Positions 29,624 through 41,343 of a stretch of DNA of 64,000 bases are shown one piece after another. The translations under genes were made by a program, and so were the position numbers. The notes beneath the pieces were generated by a model. That model saw nothing but the letters and a program-made list of their open reading frames with translations. It did no database searches and was not told the origin of the DNA. The first letter of the stretch is position 1; every line of letters starts with the position of its first letter. Source of the DNA: CAVXNP01 sp963763305 (GTDB lineage: Bacteria; Pseudomonadota; Gammaproteobacteria; Xanthomonadales; Rhodanobacteraceae). The DNA is taken from NCBI GenBank assembly GCA_963763305.1, contig CAVXNP010000001.1, positions 62,001 through 126,000 of the forward strand, written 5' to 3'.

Positions 29624-29660
29624 AAAAAAGCCGGAGACCACGTCTCCGGCTTTCTCTTTG
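29624..29660. terminator. Bidirectional terminator between rne and the response regulator
   Basis: AAAAAAGCCGGAGAC, loop CAC, GTCTCCGGCTTTCTCTTT. A-rich and T-rich flanks on both sides allow function for the plus-strand rne and the convergent minus-strand regulator gene. Confidence 0.92.
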
Positions 29661-29714
29661 GTGTGGTGCGCGATGGCGCTCCCTTGAGCCTTCCGGGCGG
29701 ATGCGCGAGGCGGT

Positions 29715-30365
29715 TCAGCCTGGCTGTGGACTGGTCGTATCGATCAGGCCATGCGCCGACATCAGGTGAGCCAGCCCCAGGATGTGGTCCACGTCCAGCT
29801 TTTCCATCAGCCGCTGCTTGTAGGTCGATACGGTCTTCGGGCTCAGGCTCAATTGCTCGCCGATCATCGTCAGCGGTTTGCCGCGCACCAGCATCATCGC
29901 CACTTCCAGCTCGCGACTGGACAGGGCGTCGAACGGCGAACCGTTGCCATCGAGCGTGGCCAGCGCCAGTTGCTGGGCCACCGCCGGCGCCAGATAGCGG
30001 CGCCCGCCGGCCACCTGGCGTACCGCCAGCAGCAACTCATCGGCCGAGCAGCCCTTGGTCAGATAGCCCAACGCACCGGCATCGAGCAACCGCTTGGGAA
30101 AGCGCGCGTCGTCCACCACGGTGACCACCACGATGTGCGTATTGAGCTTGGCCCGGCAGACCCGCTCGGTCAGCTCGATGCCGCTCATCCCGGGCATGTG
30201 CACGTCGACCATGGCGATATCCGGCGCCAATGTGCGGATCATCTGCAGCCCTTCCTCGGCCGTGCCCGCCTCCCCCCGGATACGGATATCCGGTTGCTGC
30301 TGCAAGATCATTCGAAAGCCGGTACGCACCAGCTCGTGATCGTCCACGAGTACGACATTGATCAC
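29715..30365 (-). CDS. GacA/UvrY-like two-component response regulator (NarL/FixJ family)
   Basis: 216 residues. Receiver domain (1-120) with acidic pocket VDDHELVR and phospho-acceptor Asp54 (IAMVDVHMPGMSG), Thr/Lys switch positions (VVVTVVDD, GYLTKGC). LuxR-type helix-turn-helix at about 150-205 (LSSRELEVAMMLVRGKPLT, LSPKTVSTYKQRLMEKL). Length and sequence layout fit GacA/UvrY, the partner of BarA/GacS that turns on small regulatory RNAs, but other NarL-type regulators are possible. No sensor kinase is adjacent. GTG/ATG choice: ATG 30365 has AGGGAGG 9-15 bases upstream. Confidence 0.9.
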   Translation of the reverse strand: MINVVLVDDHELVRTGFRMILQQQPDIRIRGEAGTAEEGLQMIRTLAPDIAMVDVHMPGMSGIELTERVCRAKLNTHIVVVTVVDDARFPKRLLDAGALGYLTKGCSADELLLAVRQVAGGRRYLAPAVAQQLALATLDGNGSPFDALSSRELEVAMMLVRGKPLTMIGEQLSLSPKTVSTYKQRLMEKLDVDHILGLAHLMSAHGLIDTTSPQPG

Positions 30366-30522
30366 AGGCGCCCTCCCTAGTAGGCAAGGGAAAAGTAGGC
30401 GTCACGGGGTTGCAATGCAAGCACCTTGGCCGACACGGGTTGTAAGGCGGCGCCTACGCGGCGTGCCCTCCAACCGCGCTGCACCGCGCGGGCGATGGTC
30501 TGCAAAACGGTCCCACCGAAAC

Positions 30523-30545
30523 GGCCGGCGGGAAAGCCGCCGGCC
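30523..30545 (-). terminator. Strong hairpin between cbpA and the response regulator
   Basis: Perfect 9-bp repeat GGCCGGCGG/CCGCCGGCC with a 5-base loop, about 120 bp beyond the cbpA stop. On the minus strand it is followed by GTTTCGG, not a T-run, so it may be a terminator or an RNA stop structure. The rest of the 30366-30662 gap holds no gene I can support. Confidence 0.5.
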
Positions 30546-30662
30546 ACGAGCAGCCCGGAGCAGGCCAAGCGGGCCGGCGCGGGAGGATCTTGTCCGGCGC
30601 GAGGCCGCACACCGGGATAACGACCGATCGGGCTGGCGGCGGCCGACCCGGAGCATCCCCGC

Positions 30663-31565
30663 TCAGCTTCGCGGGTCGTACGAGGCGAAGGCCTCGCGCA
30701 GCGCCTCGTAGGGCTTGCGCTCCTCTTCGTCGGTGGCCGGCGGCGTACGGATCGACAGCTCGACCAGTTGGTCGCCCGGGCTGGTACCCGGCATGCCACG
30801 TCCCTTCAGGCGCAACCGGCGGCCGGACTGGGATCCGGCAGGAATACGCAGGTCGACCGTGCCGGCAAGCGTCGGCACCGGCACGACGGCACCCAGCGCG
30901 GCCTCCCAGGGGCTGATCGGCAGCACGTGCAGGACGTTACGCCCATCCAGCCTGAAGCGGGCATCGTCGCGGATATTCACTTCCAGCAGCAGATCGCCGC
31001 TGGGTCCGCCGGCGGCGCCCGGGTTGCCCTGCCCGGCCAGCCGGATCACCTGGCCGGGCTGGATGCCGGCCGGGATCTTTACCTCCAGAACCCGCTCGCC
31101 GGTGCTGCCGTCGTGCAGCGCCAGCCGCGTACGTCCACCGTCGAAAGCCGTCTGCAGATCGATCTGCACCTGCGCCTGCACGTCGCGTCCGCGCCGCGGC
31201 CGCGCCTGTCCACGCGGACCGCCACCGGCGCGTCCGAACAGGCTCTCGAAAAAGTCGCTGAAGTCGCCCTCGCCTTCGCCGAAATCGAAGCCCTGCCCCT
31301 GCGCGCCACCCCAGCCCGGCGGCGGCCGGAACTGCTCGCCGCCGCGATAGCCGCCGGCGCGCAGCTGGTCGTAGGAGCGCCGCTTTTCCTTGTCGCGCAA
31401 CACCTCGTTGGCCTCGTTGACCGCCTTGAAGCGCTCCTCGGCTCCCGCTTCCTTGTTCTTGTCCGGATGATACTGCCGGGCCAGCTTGCGATAGGCGGTC
31501 TTGATCTCCGCCTCGCTGGCATCCGGCTTCACACCCAGGATCTCGTAATAATCTTTGAATTCCAC
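30663..31565 (-). CDS. cbpA: DnaJ-class co-chaperone CbpA
   Basis: 300 residues, the CbpA length. J-domain at 1-70 with the HPD tripeptide at 33-35 (LARQYHPDKNKEAG), then a Gly/Phe-rich linker (FDFGEGEGDFSDFFESLFGRAGG in overlapping pieces, about 95-115) and the C-terminal substrate-binding domains (VKIPAGIQPGQVIRLAGQG; VDLRIPAGSQSGRRLRLKGR). The zinc-finger region of DnaJ is absent, as expected for CbpA. It works with DnaK. It follows the hsp20 gene by 85 bp on the same strand, a small stress-protein cluster; the CbpM modulator gene is not seen. Confidence 0.93.
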   Translation of the reverse strand: MEFKDYYEILGVKPDASEAEIKTAYRKLARQYHPDKNKEAGAEERFKAVNEANEVLRDKEKRRSYDQLRAGGYRGGEQFRPPPGWGGAQGQGFDFGEGEGDFSDFFESLFGRAGGGPRGQARPRRGRDVQAQVQIDLQTAFDGGRTRLALHDGSTGERVLEVKIPAGIQPGQVIRLAGQGNPGAAGGPSGDLLLEVNIRDDARFRLDGRNVLHVLPISPWEAALGAVVPVPTLAGTVDLRIPAGSQSGRRLRLKGRGMPGTSPGDQLVELSIRTPPATDEEERKPYEALREAFASYDPRS

Positions 31566-31650
31566 TGCCCTTCCTCGGCGATAGCCATCAAACGGACGGC
31601 CCGCAACGGATGATGTCCGCTGCGGGCCGTCCCGGCAACGTCAGCGCTGC

Positions 31651-32166
31651 TCAGTGGCTGGTGGCCGGAGTATTGCCACCCTCGTTGTTGCCGCCCGTCG
31701 TACCGCCATTGCCATGCTCGGTCTTGATGGTAATCCGGCGCGGCGTGGTCTCGGCACGCTTGGGGATGGAGATCTCAAGAACGCCATGGCGGCCGGTGGC
31801 AGTGACGCCTTCGGCGTCCGCGCTGTCCGGCAGCGCGAAGCGACGATGAAACACCCCGTGCGAACGCTCCAGCCGGGTGAACCGGCCGTTCTGCTCGCGG
31901 TTCTGCACGGTGCGCTCGCCCTTGATGGTCAGGATGCCTTTCTCCATGCTCACCTCGATGTCGTTCGGGTCCACGCCCGGGATATCGGCGAAAATGATGA
32001 AGCGGCGATCCTCCTCCTTGATGTCAACCCGCGGCGCCCACTGGCTGGTCACCACATTGGAACCATCGCCTTCCTCCTGCTGCTGGAAGAAGCGGTCGAA
32101 CACGTGGCGGACCTCCTCGGGCAAGGCGCTGCCGGGGTTCCACGTCGTATTGCGAATCGGATTCAT
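31651..32166 (-). CDS. Hsp20/alpha-crystallin family small heat-shock protein
   Basis: 171 residues; ATG 32166 has AAGGAG ten bases upstream. The alpha-crystallin domain runs from about 45 to 145 (WAPRVDIKEEDRRFIIFADI, PGVDPNDIEVSMEKGILTIKGER), ending with FRRRFALP-like HRRFALPDSADAEGV and GVLEISIPK. The flexible C-terminal tail is Gly/Asn-rich (GNGGTTGGNNEGGN) rather than carrying the usual I-x-I anchor. Cytoplasmic holdase, ATP-independent. Lies upstream of cbpA and divergent from a peroxiredoxin gene. Confidence 0.93.
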   Translation of the reverse strand: MNPIRNTTWNPGSALPEEVRHVFDRFFQQQEEGDGSNVVTSQWAPRVDIKEEDRRFIIFADIPGVDPNDIEVSMEKGILTIKGERTVQNREQNGRFTRLERSHGVFHRRFALPDSADAEGVTATGRHGVLEISIPKRAETTPRRITIKTEHGNGGTTGGNNEGGNTPATSH

Positions 32167-32215
32167 GACCTGACTCCTTAGAGGACGTTTTCGCGGCAAG
32201 GCGCCGCTTGCCTCC

Positions 32216-32244
32216 GAAGTAGGTACGGTCCGCCCGGATTCAAG
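32216..32244 (-). promoter_or_regulatory. Candidate promoter of the hsp20 gene
   Basis: On the minus strand CTTGAAT (32238-32244) is followed after a 16-bp spacer by TACTTC (32216-32221). The -35 CTTGAA agrees with both sigma-70 and sigma-32; the sigma-32 -10 (CCCCATNT) is poorly matched (CCTACTTC). Weak call. Confidence 0.35.
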
Positions 32245-32303
32245 GCGACAACCGCCACGACGGCGGCTACGATGGCCACCGTTGCCCTCGCTTAAGGATC
32301 CGC

Positions 32304-32786
32304 ATGACCATCCAGATCGGCCAGCACCTGCCGGATATGGAACTATCCGTCGTCGACGCCTCCGGTATCGAACGCCAGAGCACCGGCGCGCTGTTCGACC
32401 AGCGCAAGGTGGTGCTTTTTGCCGTGCCCGGAGCGTTTACGCCGACCTGCTCGGCGGTGCACCTGCCCGGTTACGTGCAGCACTTCGAGACCTTCAGGCA
32501 GCGCGGCATCGAGGTCTACTGCATGGCAGTCAACGATCCGTTCGTGATGCAGGCCTGGGCCGCCGACCAGCAGGTCCCGGCCGGGCTCAAGCTGCTTGCC
32601 GATGGAAACGGCAGCTTCACCCTGGCGCTGGGCCTGGAACTGGACGGCAGCGGCTACGGCATGGGCCTGCGCGCGCGCCGCTTCGCCCTGTTCGCCGAGG
32701 ATGGCGTGGTTCGCCAGTTGCATGTCGAGGCGCCGGGCGAGATGCGCGTTTCCAGCGCCGAGGCGATGCTGGAGGCGACCGCTTAG
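32304..32786 (+). CDS. Peroxiredoxin, Prx5-type
   Basis: 160-residue thiol peroxidase. The peroxidatic site GAFTPTCS places Cys49 with the conserved Pro and Thr (PxxxTxxC). Prx5 family marks are GIERQSTGALF and IEVYCMAVNDPFVMQAW; the second Cys (VYCMAVND, about residue 74) is in the position seen in many Prx5/hybrid proteins. No fused glutaredoxin domain is present, so the electron donor is thioredoxin or glutathione/glutaredoxin in trans. The ATG lies 7 bp after AAGGA. Divergent from hsp20. Confidence 0.93.
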   Translation: MTIQIGQHLPDMELSVVDASGIERQSTGALFDQRKVVLFAVPGAFTPTCSAVHLPGYVQHFETFRQRGIEVYCMAVNDPFVMQAWAADQQVPAGLKLLADGNGSFTLALGLELDGSGYGMGLRARRFALFAEDGVVRQLHVEAPGEMRVSSAEAMLEATA

Positions 32787-32872
32787 CTTGCTGCGGCGGC
32801 CGGCCGCGCTTCATCGCCGGTGGGCGCGTGGCGCGTTACACTGAATGCTTGAAACGCCATCCATGAAAGCCC

Positions 32873-33415
32873 ATGCGTAACCCTCTGCAGGATCAATTGC
32901 TCAAGGCCGGTCTGGTCAAGAAGAACCAGGTCGCCCAGGCGGTGCGCGAACAGACCCGTCAGCGCCAGGCCAAGGGCAAGACGCCCGCCGCGCCGACGCC
33001 GGGACAGATCGATGCGCAGCGGTTGCAGGCGGAGAAAGCCGAGCGCGATCGCGCGCTGGCCGCCGAGCGCAATGCCCGCCTGCGCGAAGCCGAGCAGCGC
33101 GCCCAGGTGCGGCAGATCGTGCAGACGCACCAGCTGCCCCGCCAGGGCGAGATCGCCTACCGCTTTTCCGACGGCGACGCGATCAAGAGCCTGCTGGTCG
33201 ATGCGCCGCAGCGCAGCCAATTGGCCGATGGCACGCTGGTGATCGTGCGGCACGACGAAGGCTACGCCTTGCTGCCGCGTGCAGCCGCAGTCAAGGTGCG
33301 CGAACGCGACGAAAGCATGATCGTGCTCGATCACGGCCAGCCTGCCGCGCCCGGCGGCGGCGACGAGGACGACTACTACAAGCAGTTCAAGGTGCCGGAC
33401 GACCTGATCTGGTGA
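32873..33415 (+). CDS. DUF2058 (YaiL-like) protein
   Basis: 180 residues. The N-terminus NPLQDQLLKAGLVKKNQV and the central highly charged coiled coil (LQAEKAERDRALAAERNARL) are standard for DUF2058 proteins such as E. coli YaiL. The C-terminal half (RFSDGDAIKSLLVDAPQRSQ, YYKQFKVPDDLIW) is the conserved globular part. YaiL has been reported as nucleoid-associated; that role is not shown here. Monocistronic, 86 bp after the peroxiredoxin gene. Confidence 0.9.
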   Translation: MRNPLQDQLLKAGLVKKNQVAQAVREQTRQRQAKGKTPAAPTPGQIDAQRLQAEKAERDRALAAERNARLREAEQRAQVRQIVQTHQLPRQGEIAYRFSDGDAIKSLLVDAPQRSQLADGTLVIVRHDEGYALLPRAAAVKVRERDESMIVLDHGQPAAPGGGDEDDYYKQFKVPDDLIW

Positions 33416-33496
33416 CCAGGCATGCCGCGCAGCTGACCGGGTGATGGCCGGTCCCCGGCCGCAAACCGCGCGGGGCGGTCGCAGACTGGGCATCAG

Positions 33497-33590
33497 GTGG
33501 GCGTAGGGTGGGCGTAGGGTGGGCTTCAGCCCACCAAGGCCAACGGAGCGGCAAGGCCAAGGGCAGTGTGCCGAGCTCCACCCTACGAGC
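33497..33590. repeat. Interspersed palindromic repeat (GTAGGGTGGGC type)
   Basis: Tandem TGGGCGTAGGG steps lead into a perfect palindrome GGTGGGCT/AGCCCACC (33518-33535), and CCACCCTACG near 33580 mirrors the opening GTAGGGTGG. Inverted outer arms around a palindrome indicate a small non-autonomous repeat. The 33416-33688 gap holds nothing else supported. Confidence 0.65.
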
Positions 33591-33688
33591 GCATTGGCGC
33601 TCGGCGGCCCTCGCCAAACGTGTCAGGCCTTGCCCGTGAAACAGGTGGGCCGGGCCATGCCCAACCCACCTGCTGGCCGGTCAACCGG

Positions 33689-35555
33689 TCACGGCCGGAT
33701 GCTGGAGATGCGGGTGGACCAGTTACTGAGTGCCCCACGCGTACCACCACACTGGAATAGCGGGCTGCTCAGGTATTCGCTCAGGTCGCAGCTGTGTGCG
33801 ATGTACTCCGAGGCAGTCCAGATCACGTTGCCGTCGGCCGCTGCGGCGCCGTAGTCGCCCCAGCGCGGACGTCCGCCGCCGAGATAGGGGATGCCGGTAA
33901 AGCCGTCCCACGGACCGGCTCCGGCGGCGGCGATGTGCACCTCACCCGCGCCGAGCTTTGCATCCAGGCCCGCATAGCCGGCACTCGGGTAGTCATTGGG
34001 ACCGACCACCGTGAAGGCGATGACACCACGCCCGCTGCTGCGTGACCGCCGCCGCACCATAGGTCAGGTTCGCGTCAGGCAGGGCCAGCGTACCGTTGGC
34101 CAGTACACCAGCCGAAGCCGGATTGATCACGAAATAGTTGATGCCCGAACCGTGGCTGCCATCGTCCAGCAGAACGTCGGTATCCAGCGTGCCCCACAGC
34201 TTGCCGTTGGCATAGGTGACCTGCTGCATGCGCGAGTCGTTCACCGCCATGGGCCGGGGCGTCGGATAGACGATGCTCGGATAGCCCAGGTAAGTCGGTG
34301 CACAGCCGGGCGTGGCAAAGCAGTCGCGCAGCGGTGCGTCACCGGGCTTTTGCTGGGCCAGGCTGCTGGGCACCGCGTACTCCTGTACCGTCAGCGGCGA
34401 GACGTTTAGCGTCAGGGCGGTCCGGGGGCATGGTCGATGGCCTTGGTGTTGGAGACCGCCCATAGCCAGATGGTGTCGGACGTGCCGGAGTTGTAGAAGA
34501 CCGCATCGGAACTGAGCAGGTATTCGGTGCCACCATGGGCTCCGGCGTGCGCACCGCCGAGGAGACCGCCGGCCACACGGTGAACGCCGGTGCAGGAACA
34601 CTTGGATCGCCCCCGTTGAACAGCACCACATTGGCGACACATGCTCCGGAAGCCAGCGCCTGCTTGGAGATGGCGTAGATCTGCGCGCCGTAGAAACCTG
34701 CACCGAACAGCGCGAACTCGTTGGTGGTCAGGAAGATGGCGTGGGCATCGGCGCCGATGTGTGGATAGTCTCCCAGGCAGAATCCGCCGTCGCAGCCATG
34801 GTCCGGGGTGCCCTCCGTGCCGTTGTTCTGCACCGGCAAGCGGTAGATTGTCCAGGCGCCGGTGGGGTCGGCGAGTCTGGCTGACCGCGATGTCCAGATG
34901 GTTGGTGCCGGCCAGTGCCGAGGAGGTACCGACGCGATCGAGCGTCAACACCACCTGGAACCAGCGGCGACGTATCGGCATCGTAGTAGCACGAAGGATC
35001 GGTAATGCTGGGGCCATACGCGCCGGTGGTGCGATTGATCGCCGCCGGATAGCCATAGAACGTGTTCAGATCGACCGGCCCGACCAGCTTGTTCCCGGCC
35101 TGAGTCGTAGACCGCCAGCACGTCATTGACGCTTTCCACGACGTAACCATTACCCGCGCAAAGCCCCTGGTCCGGAGGCTCCACCGAGAACTGGTTGCCG
35201 TTGTTGGCGTAACGCTGATCGTGGAAATTCAGGCCCTCGAAGCTCACCCAGCAGGTCCGGGTTCGACTTGGCGCGTCTGGCATGGCCGATCTGGTTGCTG
35301 CCGGCATGCCCATGGGCGATGCTGCGATTGACCACTGGCTGCTGCCGCCAGGTCATCCTCGCCATCGCCCGAATCCGCATCACCGGCAGACATCGCCGGA
35401 TCCTGTTCGAGGGTGGTCAGCGGCGCGCCTCCCACCGGCGCGGTCGTGGGTACGGTGGTGCCGCCTTTATGCAGGGTCAGCTGGGTCGGTGGCGCGCCCA
35501 GGGCACAGGTGGCGAAAGCCATGCCCAGCATGGCCAGAAGCAAGCGTGTCTTCAT
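33689..35555 (-). CDS. Unknown secreted protein of about 620 residues (at least six frameshifts)
   Basis: The start ATG 35555 has GGAGACC upstream and a signal peptide (LLLAMLGMAFATCALG). The mature protein is spread over three frames: VSFEGLNFHDQRYANNGNQF, SVEPPDQGLCAGNGYVVESV, NTFYGYPAAINRTTGAYGPS, DYPHIGADAHAIFLTTNEFA, SSDAVFYNSGTSDTIWLWAV, LDTDVLLDDGSHGSGINYFV and DAKLGAGEVHIAAAGAGPWD, ending in WSTRISSIRP. Pieces such as GDYPHIGADA and TTNEFALFG recall sialidase-like beta-propeller repeats, and Asn/Asp/Gly-rich turns fit an extracellular beta protein. I do not recognise a named family. Frame changes fall near 34040, 34430, 34560, 34880, 34960, 35110 and 35260. No partner genes are adjacent. 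Confidence 0.65.
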
Positions 35556-35726
35556 ACCGGTCTCCAATCGATGGTAGGTGACCGCGCCCCCTGTCAGACG
35601 CCGCCTTCGGATGACCGGAGGGCGTCTTCGCAAGTACGCACAAGGGCATGTGCGTCACGCCACCATACTCGCCTGTGTGCGACTGCGCCATGGTCCGGGT
35701 GTCGCGCCATGGTCGGCTCCACCACG

Positions 35727-35750
35727 AAAAAGCCCGGCTTGCGCCGGGCT
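35727..35750 (-). terminator. Intrinsic terminator of gyrA
   Basis: AGCCCGGC, loop GCAA, GCCGGGCT followed on the minus strand by TTTTT, about 27 bp past the gyrA stop. Confidence 0.9.
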
Positions 35751-35776
35751 CTTCCTCAGGCAGCCAAGTGACCGGC

Positions 35777-38413
<2,637 letters not shown>

Positions 38414-38506
38414 CAAACGACTTCCCAATCGGCTTTTTCGATACGAAAAAGGCCGCACGGCACACGCCGGAAGCGCGCACGCAAGCGACCCGCAAGCAAC
38501 CCTGCG

Positions 38507-38515
38507 ATTCTAGCA
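38507..38515 (-). promoter_or_regulatory. Extended -10 promoter of gyrA
   Basis: TGCTAGAAT on the minus strand is an extended -10 element (TGn plus TAGAAT) about 94 bp ahead of the gyrA ATG. No good -35 box at 17 bp, which fits extended -10 promoters and supercoiling-sensitive gyrase promoters; the latter is inference. Confidence 0.5.
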
Positions 38516-38561
38516 CAAAACGCTTCAATAGTCCGGTATTTAGTGCTTTCGAATCAGTGGG

Positions 38562-38972
38562 TTACAAACCCGTGTCGGTGCCGCGAAAAACCGACCTGCG
38601 GGCTGCTGAAAAATTGACCAGTGCGGCCAGCGCCGAGCCGGCGGCGGTGGGAAGTGCCGGCCACTGCTGCAGCACCGGGAAGAGCATCAGCCCGATGGCG
38701 TAAACACCATAATTGACCATCGCCCCGACGCTCATCACGGCGATCCAGTGCAGCCATTGGGCATGTGCAGCACGATCGCTGCGATGGCTGGCGAAGGTAT
38801 AGCGGCGGTTCCACCACCAGGTCACGCTGGCGGCAACCAGGAACGACAGCAGCCGCGCCAGGTAGGGGTTCCAGTCGGCAACGCCGACCAGCGCCTGCAC
38901 GACACCGGCATCGACCAGCAGGCCAAGCGCGCCGCCAGCCCCGAACAGCACGATCTGCCTGCGCAACCTCAC
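38562..38972 (-). CDS. GtrA-like small membrane protein
   Basis: 136 residues with four membrane helices (LFGAGGALGLLVDAGVVQAL, ARLLSFLVAASVTWWW, WLHWIAVMSVGAMVNYGVYA, AAGSALAALVNFSAARRSVF) and the GtrA-family NRRYTFAS motif after helix two (about 59-66). GtrA-type proteins are thought to flip undecaprenyl-linked sugars or otherwise serve polysaccharide modification. The start is taken as GTG 38972, which overlaps the TGA of mtnA as GTGA. A frame continuous with mtnA in the raw sequence is caused by one extra base in mtnA, so no fusion exists. Substrate unknown. Confidence 0.85.
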   Translation of the reverse strand: MRLRRQIVLFGAGGALGLLVDAGVVQALVGVADWNPYLARLLSFLVAASVTWWWNRRYTFASHRSDRAAHAQWLHWIAVMSVGAMVNYGVYAIGLMLFPVLQQWPALPTAAGSALAALVNFSAARRSVFRGTDTGL

Positions 38973-39993
38973 CCGCCGAACATCACCTGCATGACCGAAC
39001 TGTTGGGCCGCTCGATCACGCCCCGCTCGGTCACGATGGCGGTCGATCAGTTCGGCCGGCGTCACGTCGAACACCGGATTCCAGGCCTCGGCACCGGCTA
39101 CCACCGTACGCTGGCCGGCGGTGGACAGCAGTTCCTCGGCATGCCGCATCTCGATCTCGATCTCCTCGCCGGTCCCGGTCGACATGTCGACGGTGGAGGA
39201 AGGCGCCACCACCATGAACTTGACCCCATGGTGGCGTGCCGCGATGGCCAGCTGGTAGGTGCCGATCTTGTTGGCGGTATCGCCATTGGCGGCGATCCGG
39301 TCGGCGCCGACGATCACCCACTGCACGTGGCCCGACCGCATCAGGTGCGCAGCCGCCGAGTCGGCGATCAGCTTCGCCGGAATGCCATCGCGCACCAGTT
39401 CGTACATGGTCAGCCGCGCGCCCTGCTGCCATGGCCGCGTCTCACCGGCGAACACCTCGCCGATGCGGCCATCGCTGAAACCGGCGCGAATCACGCCCAG
39501 CGCGGTACCGTAGCCGGCGGTGGCCAGCGACCCGGTATTGCAGTGGGTCAGCACGCCCGAACCCGGCGCGATCAGCGACGCACCCAGCTCGCCCATGCGG
39601 CGATTGGCCGCCAGGTCCTCGTCCTGGATCGCCTGCGCCTCGCGTTCGAGCGCGGCGGCGTCGGCACCGGCGGCGATCTGCCGCTTCATCCGGTCCAGCG
39701 CCCACATCAGGTTGACCGCGGTCGGGCGCGCAGCGCGCAGGGTGGCCAGCGCCAGGTCCAGCATGCCGCCCTGCCTGCGCGGCCAGCACCACCCCCCAGG
39801 CCGCCGCGATGCCGATCGCCGGCGCGCCCCGCACGGCCAGGCTGCGGATCGCCGCGGTGACCTCCTCGGCGGTACGGCAATCGATCCATTCCTCGCGGGC
39901 CGGCAACAGGCGCTGGTCGAGCAGGCGCAGGTGATCGCCGCGCCATTGGACGGCGCGAACGGTGTCGTGGGAAGGAGTGGAGTCGGGCATCAT
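38969..39993 (-). CDS. mtnA: S-methyl-5-thioribose-1-phosphate isomerase (two frameshifts)
   Basis: Methionine-salvage enzyme turning methylthioribose-1-phosphate into methylthioribulose-1-phosphate; 340 residues after removal of extra bases near 39770 and 39045. Motifs: RSLAVRGAPAIGIAAAWG near the N-terminus, the catalytic Cys in SGVLTHCNTGSLAT, the catalytic Asp in VIVGADRIAANGDTANKIGT, and AWNPVFDVTPAELID leading to the end NSSVMQVMFGG. The first ATG of an MM pair (39993) is used; the ribosome site is poor. The stop overlaps the GtrA start. mtnA next to gyrA is a usual order in Xanthomonadales. Confidence 0.94.
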
Positions 39994-40085
39994 GACCACG
40001 CGGATGGGAAAGACGCCGATTATCGCCGGATCCGCGTCCAGCGTCATGCCGCTCTTGGTGGCGCCGCTGCGATTCGCGCAGGGCC

Positions 40086-40224
40086 TGTAGGAGCGGCTTC
40101 AGCCGCGATGCGCACACCGTGCGCCCGGCGGCGTACCAGGCACCCCGCAAGCTGGAACGACATCTCGACTTCGAGCCTGGCGCAGGCCGCTGACGCGGCC
40201 ATCGCGGCTGAAGCCGCTCCTACA
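40086..40224. repeat. Inverted pair of REP-like palindromes
   Basis: TGTAGGAGCGGCTTCAGCCG (from 40086) and its reverse complement (to 40224) flank about 87 bp. Each copy has its own palindromic core GCGGCTTCAGCCGC. The core differs by one symmetric base pair from the array at 2.9-3.4 kb (CGACTTCAGTCG). Placed after phaC, so transcription may end here. The 39994-40245 gap holds nothing else supported. Confidence 0.88.
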
Positions 40225-40245
40225 GCGGCTGCCCCGCCATTATTG

Positions 40246-41332
40246 TCAGGCGTCGCGATCGTGCAGCCAGCGGTGGATCGCCGGCGGCACTTCGCGCTGC
40301 GCGCGGCCAGACACGTAGATACCGATGTGGCCGCCACGGAACGCCAGCTCGGTGTAGTCGGTGGTCCCCACGCGACGGCCCAGCGCACGCGAGGCGTCCG
40401 GCGGTACCAGATGGTCCTGCTCGGCATAGATGTTGAGCACCGGCTGGGTGATCATGCCCAGGTCGACCGGGTCGCCCCCGATCTCCAGGCCACCCTTGAC
40501 CAGCTTGTTGTCCTGGTAGAAATCCTTGATGAACTGGCGGAACGCCTCGCCGGCCTGATCCGGCGAGTCGAAGATCCAGTTCTCCATGCGCAGGAAGTTT
40601 TCCAGCTCGGTCGGGTTGTCCAGGATGTCGACCAGACCGACGTACTTCTGCTGGTTCAGCCGCAAGGGCTTCAGCGTCAGGTAGACCCAGTTCATCAACT
40701 CGGCCGGCACGTTGCCCAGCGCATCGACGAACAGGTCCACATCCATCTCCTGGCACCCAGTGCGAGAGCATGTTGTCCGGCGTGCGGAAATCCACCGGCG
40801 TGACCATGGTGACCAGGTTCTTCACCTTGTCCGGATGCAGCGCCGCATAGCACAGCGAGAAGGCGCCGCCCTGGCAGATGCCCAGCAGGTTGATCGCATC
40901 CAGCCCGTGGCGCTCGCGGACCGCGTCGACGCAGCGGTCCAGATAGCCATTGATGTAGTCGTCCAGGGTCAGCCAACGGTCCGCGCCATCCGGATAGCCC
41001 CAGTCGATCAGGTAGACGTCCTCGCCCTGGGCCAGCAGGTTGCGCACCAGCGAACGGTCGGCCTGCAGGTCGGTCATCCATACCGTGTTGACCAGCGCGT
41101 AGACGATCAGGATCGGCGTCTTGGCGGTCGGTGCACGCTCGCCCTTGAAGTGCCAGACCTTGAGTTTGTCTTCGGCGTAGATCTGCTCGCGAGGCGTATT
41201 GGCGTATTCGGGCTCACCCAGCGAGCGCAGGTTCGCCGCGCCGGCGGCGAGCTTGCGCTGGAAGGTGGCTATTTCACCCATCAGGCGGGTTGGATCCAGC
41301 TGCAACGGTGAGGAGGGAAGCGGTGACGACAT
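40246..41332 (-). CDS. phaC: Class III poly(3-hydroxyalkanoate) synthase subunit PhaC (one frameshift)
   Basis: 361 residues after one extra base near 40757 is removed, the class III size. Polymerises 3-hydroxyacyl-CoA to polyhydroxyalkanoate with PhaE. The lipase-like box GICQGG holds the catalytic Cys153; the Asp and His of the triad fall in AEQDHLVPPDASRAL and FRGGHIGIYV. PVDFRTPDNMLSHW and PAELMNWVYLTLKPL are typical of class III. It lies 11 bp behind phaE. No phaA, phaB, phasin or depolymerase gene is in the window. Confidence 0.95.
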
Positions 41333-41343
41333 GGCTGGGATCC

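Noticed and set aside
38562..39764. Fusion protein of MtnA and a GtrA domain
   Set aside because: One extra C near 39045 explains it; the correct mtnA end and a GTGA overlap appear when it is removed.
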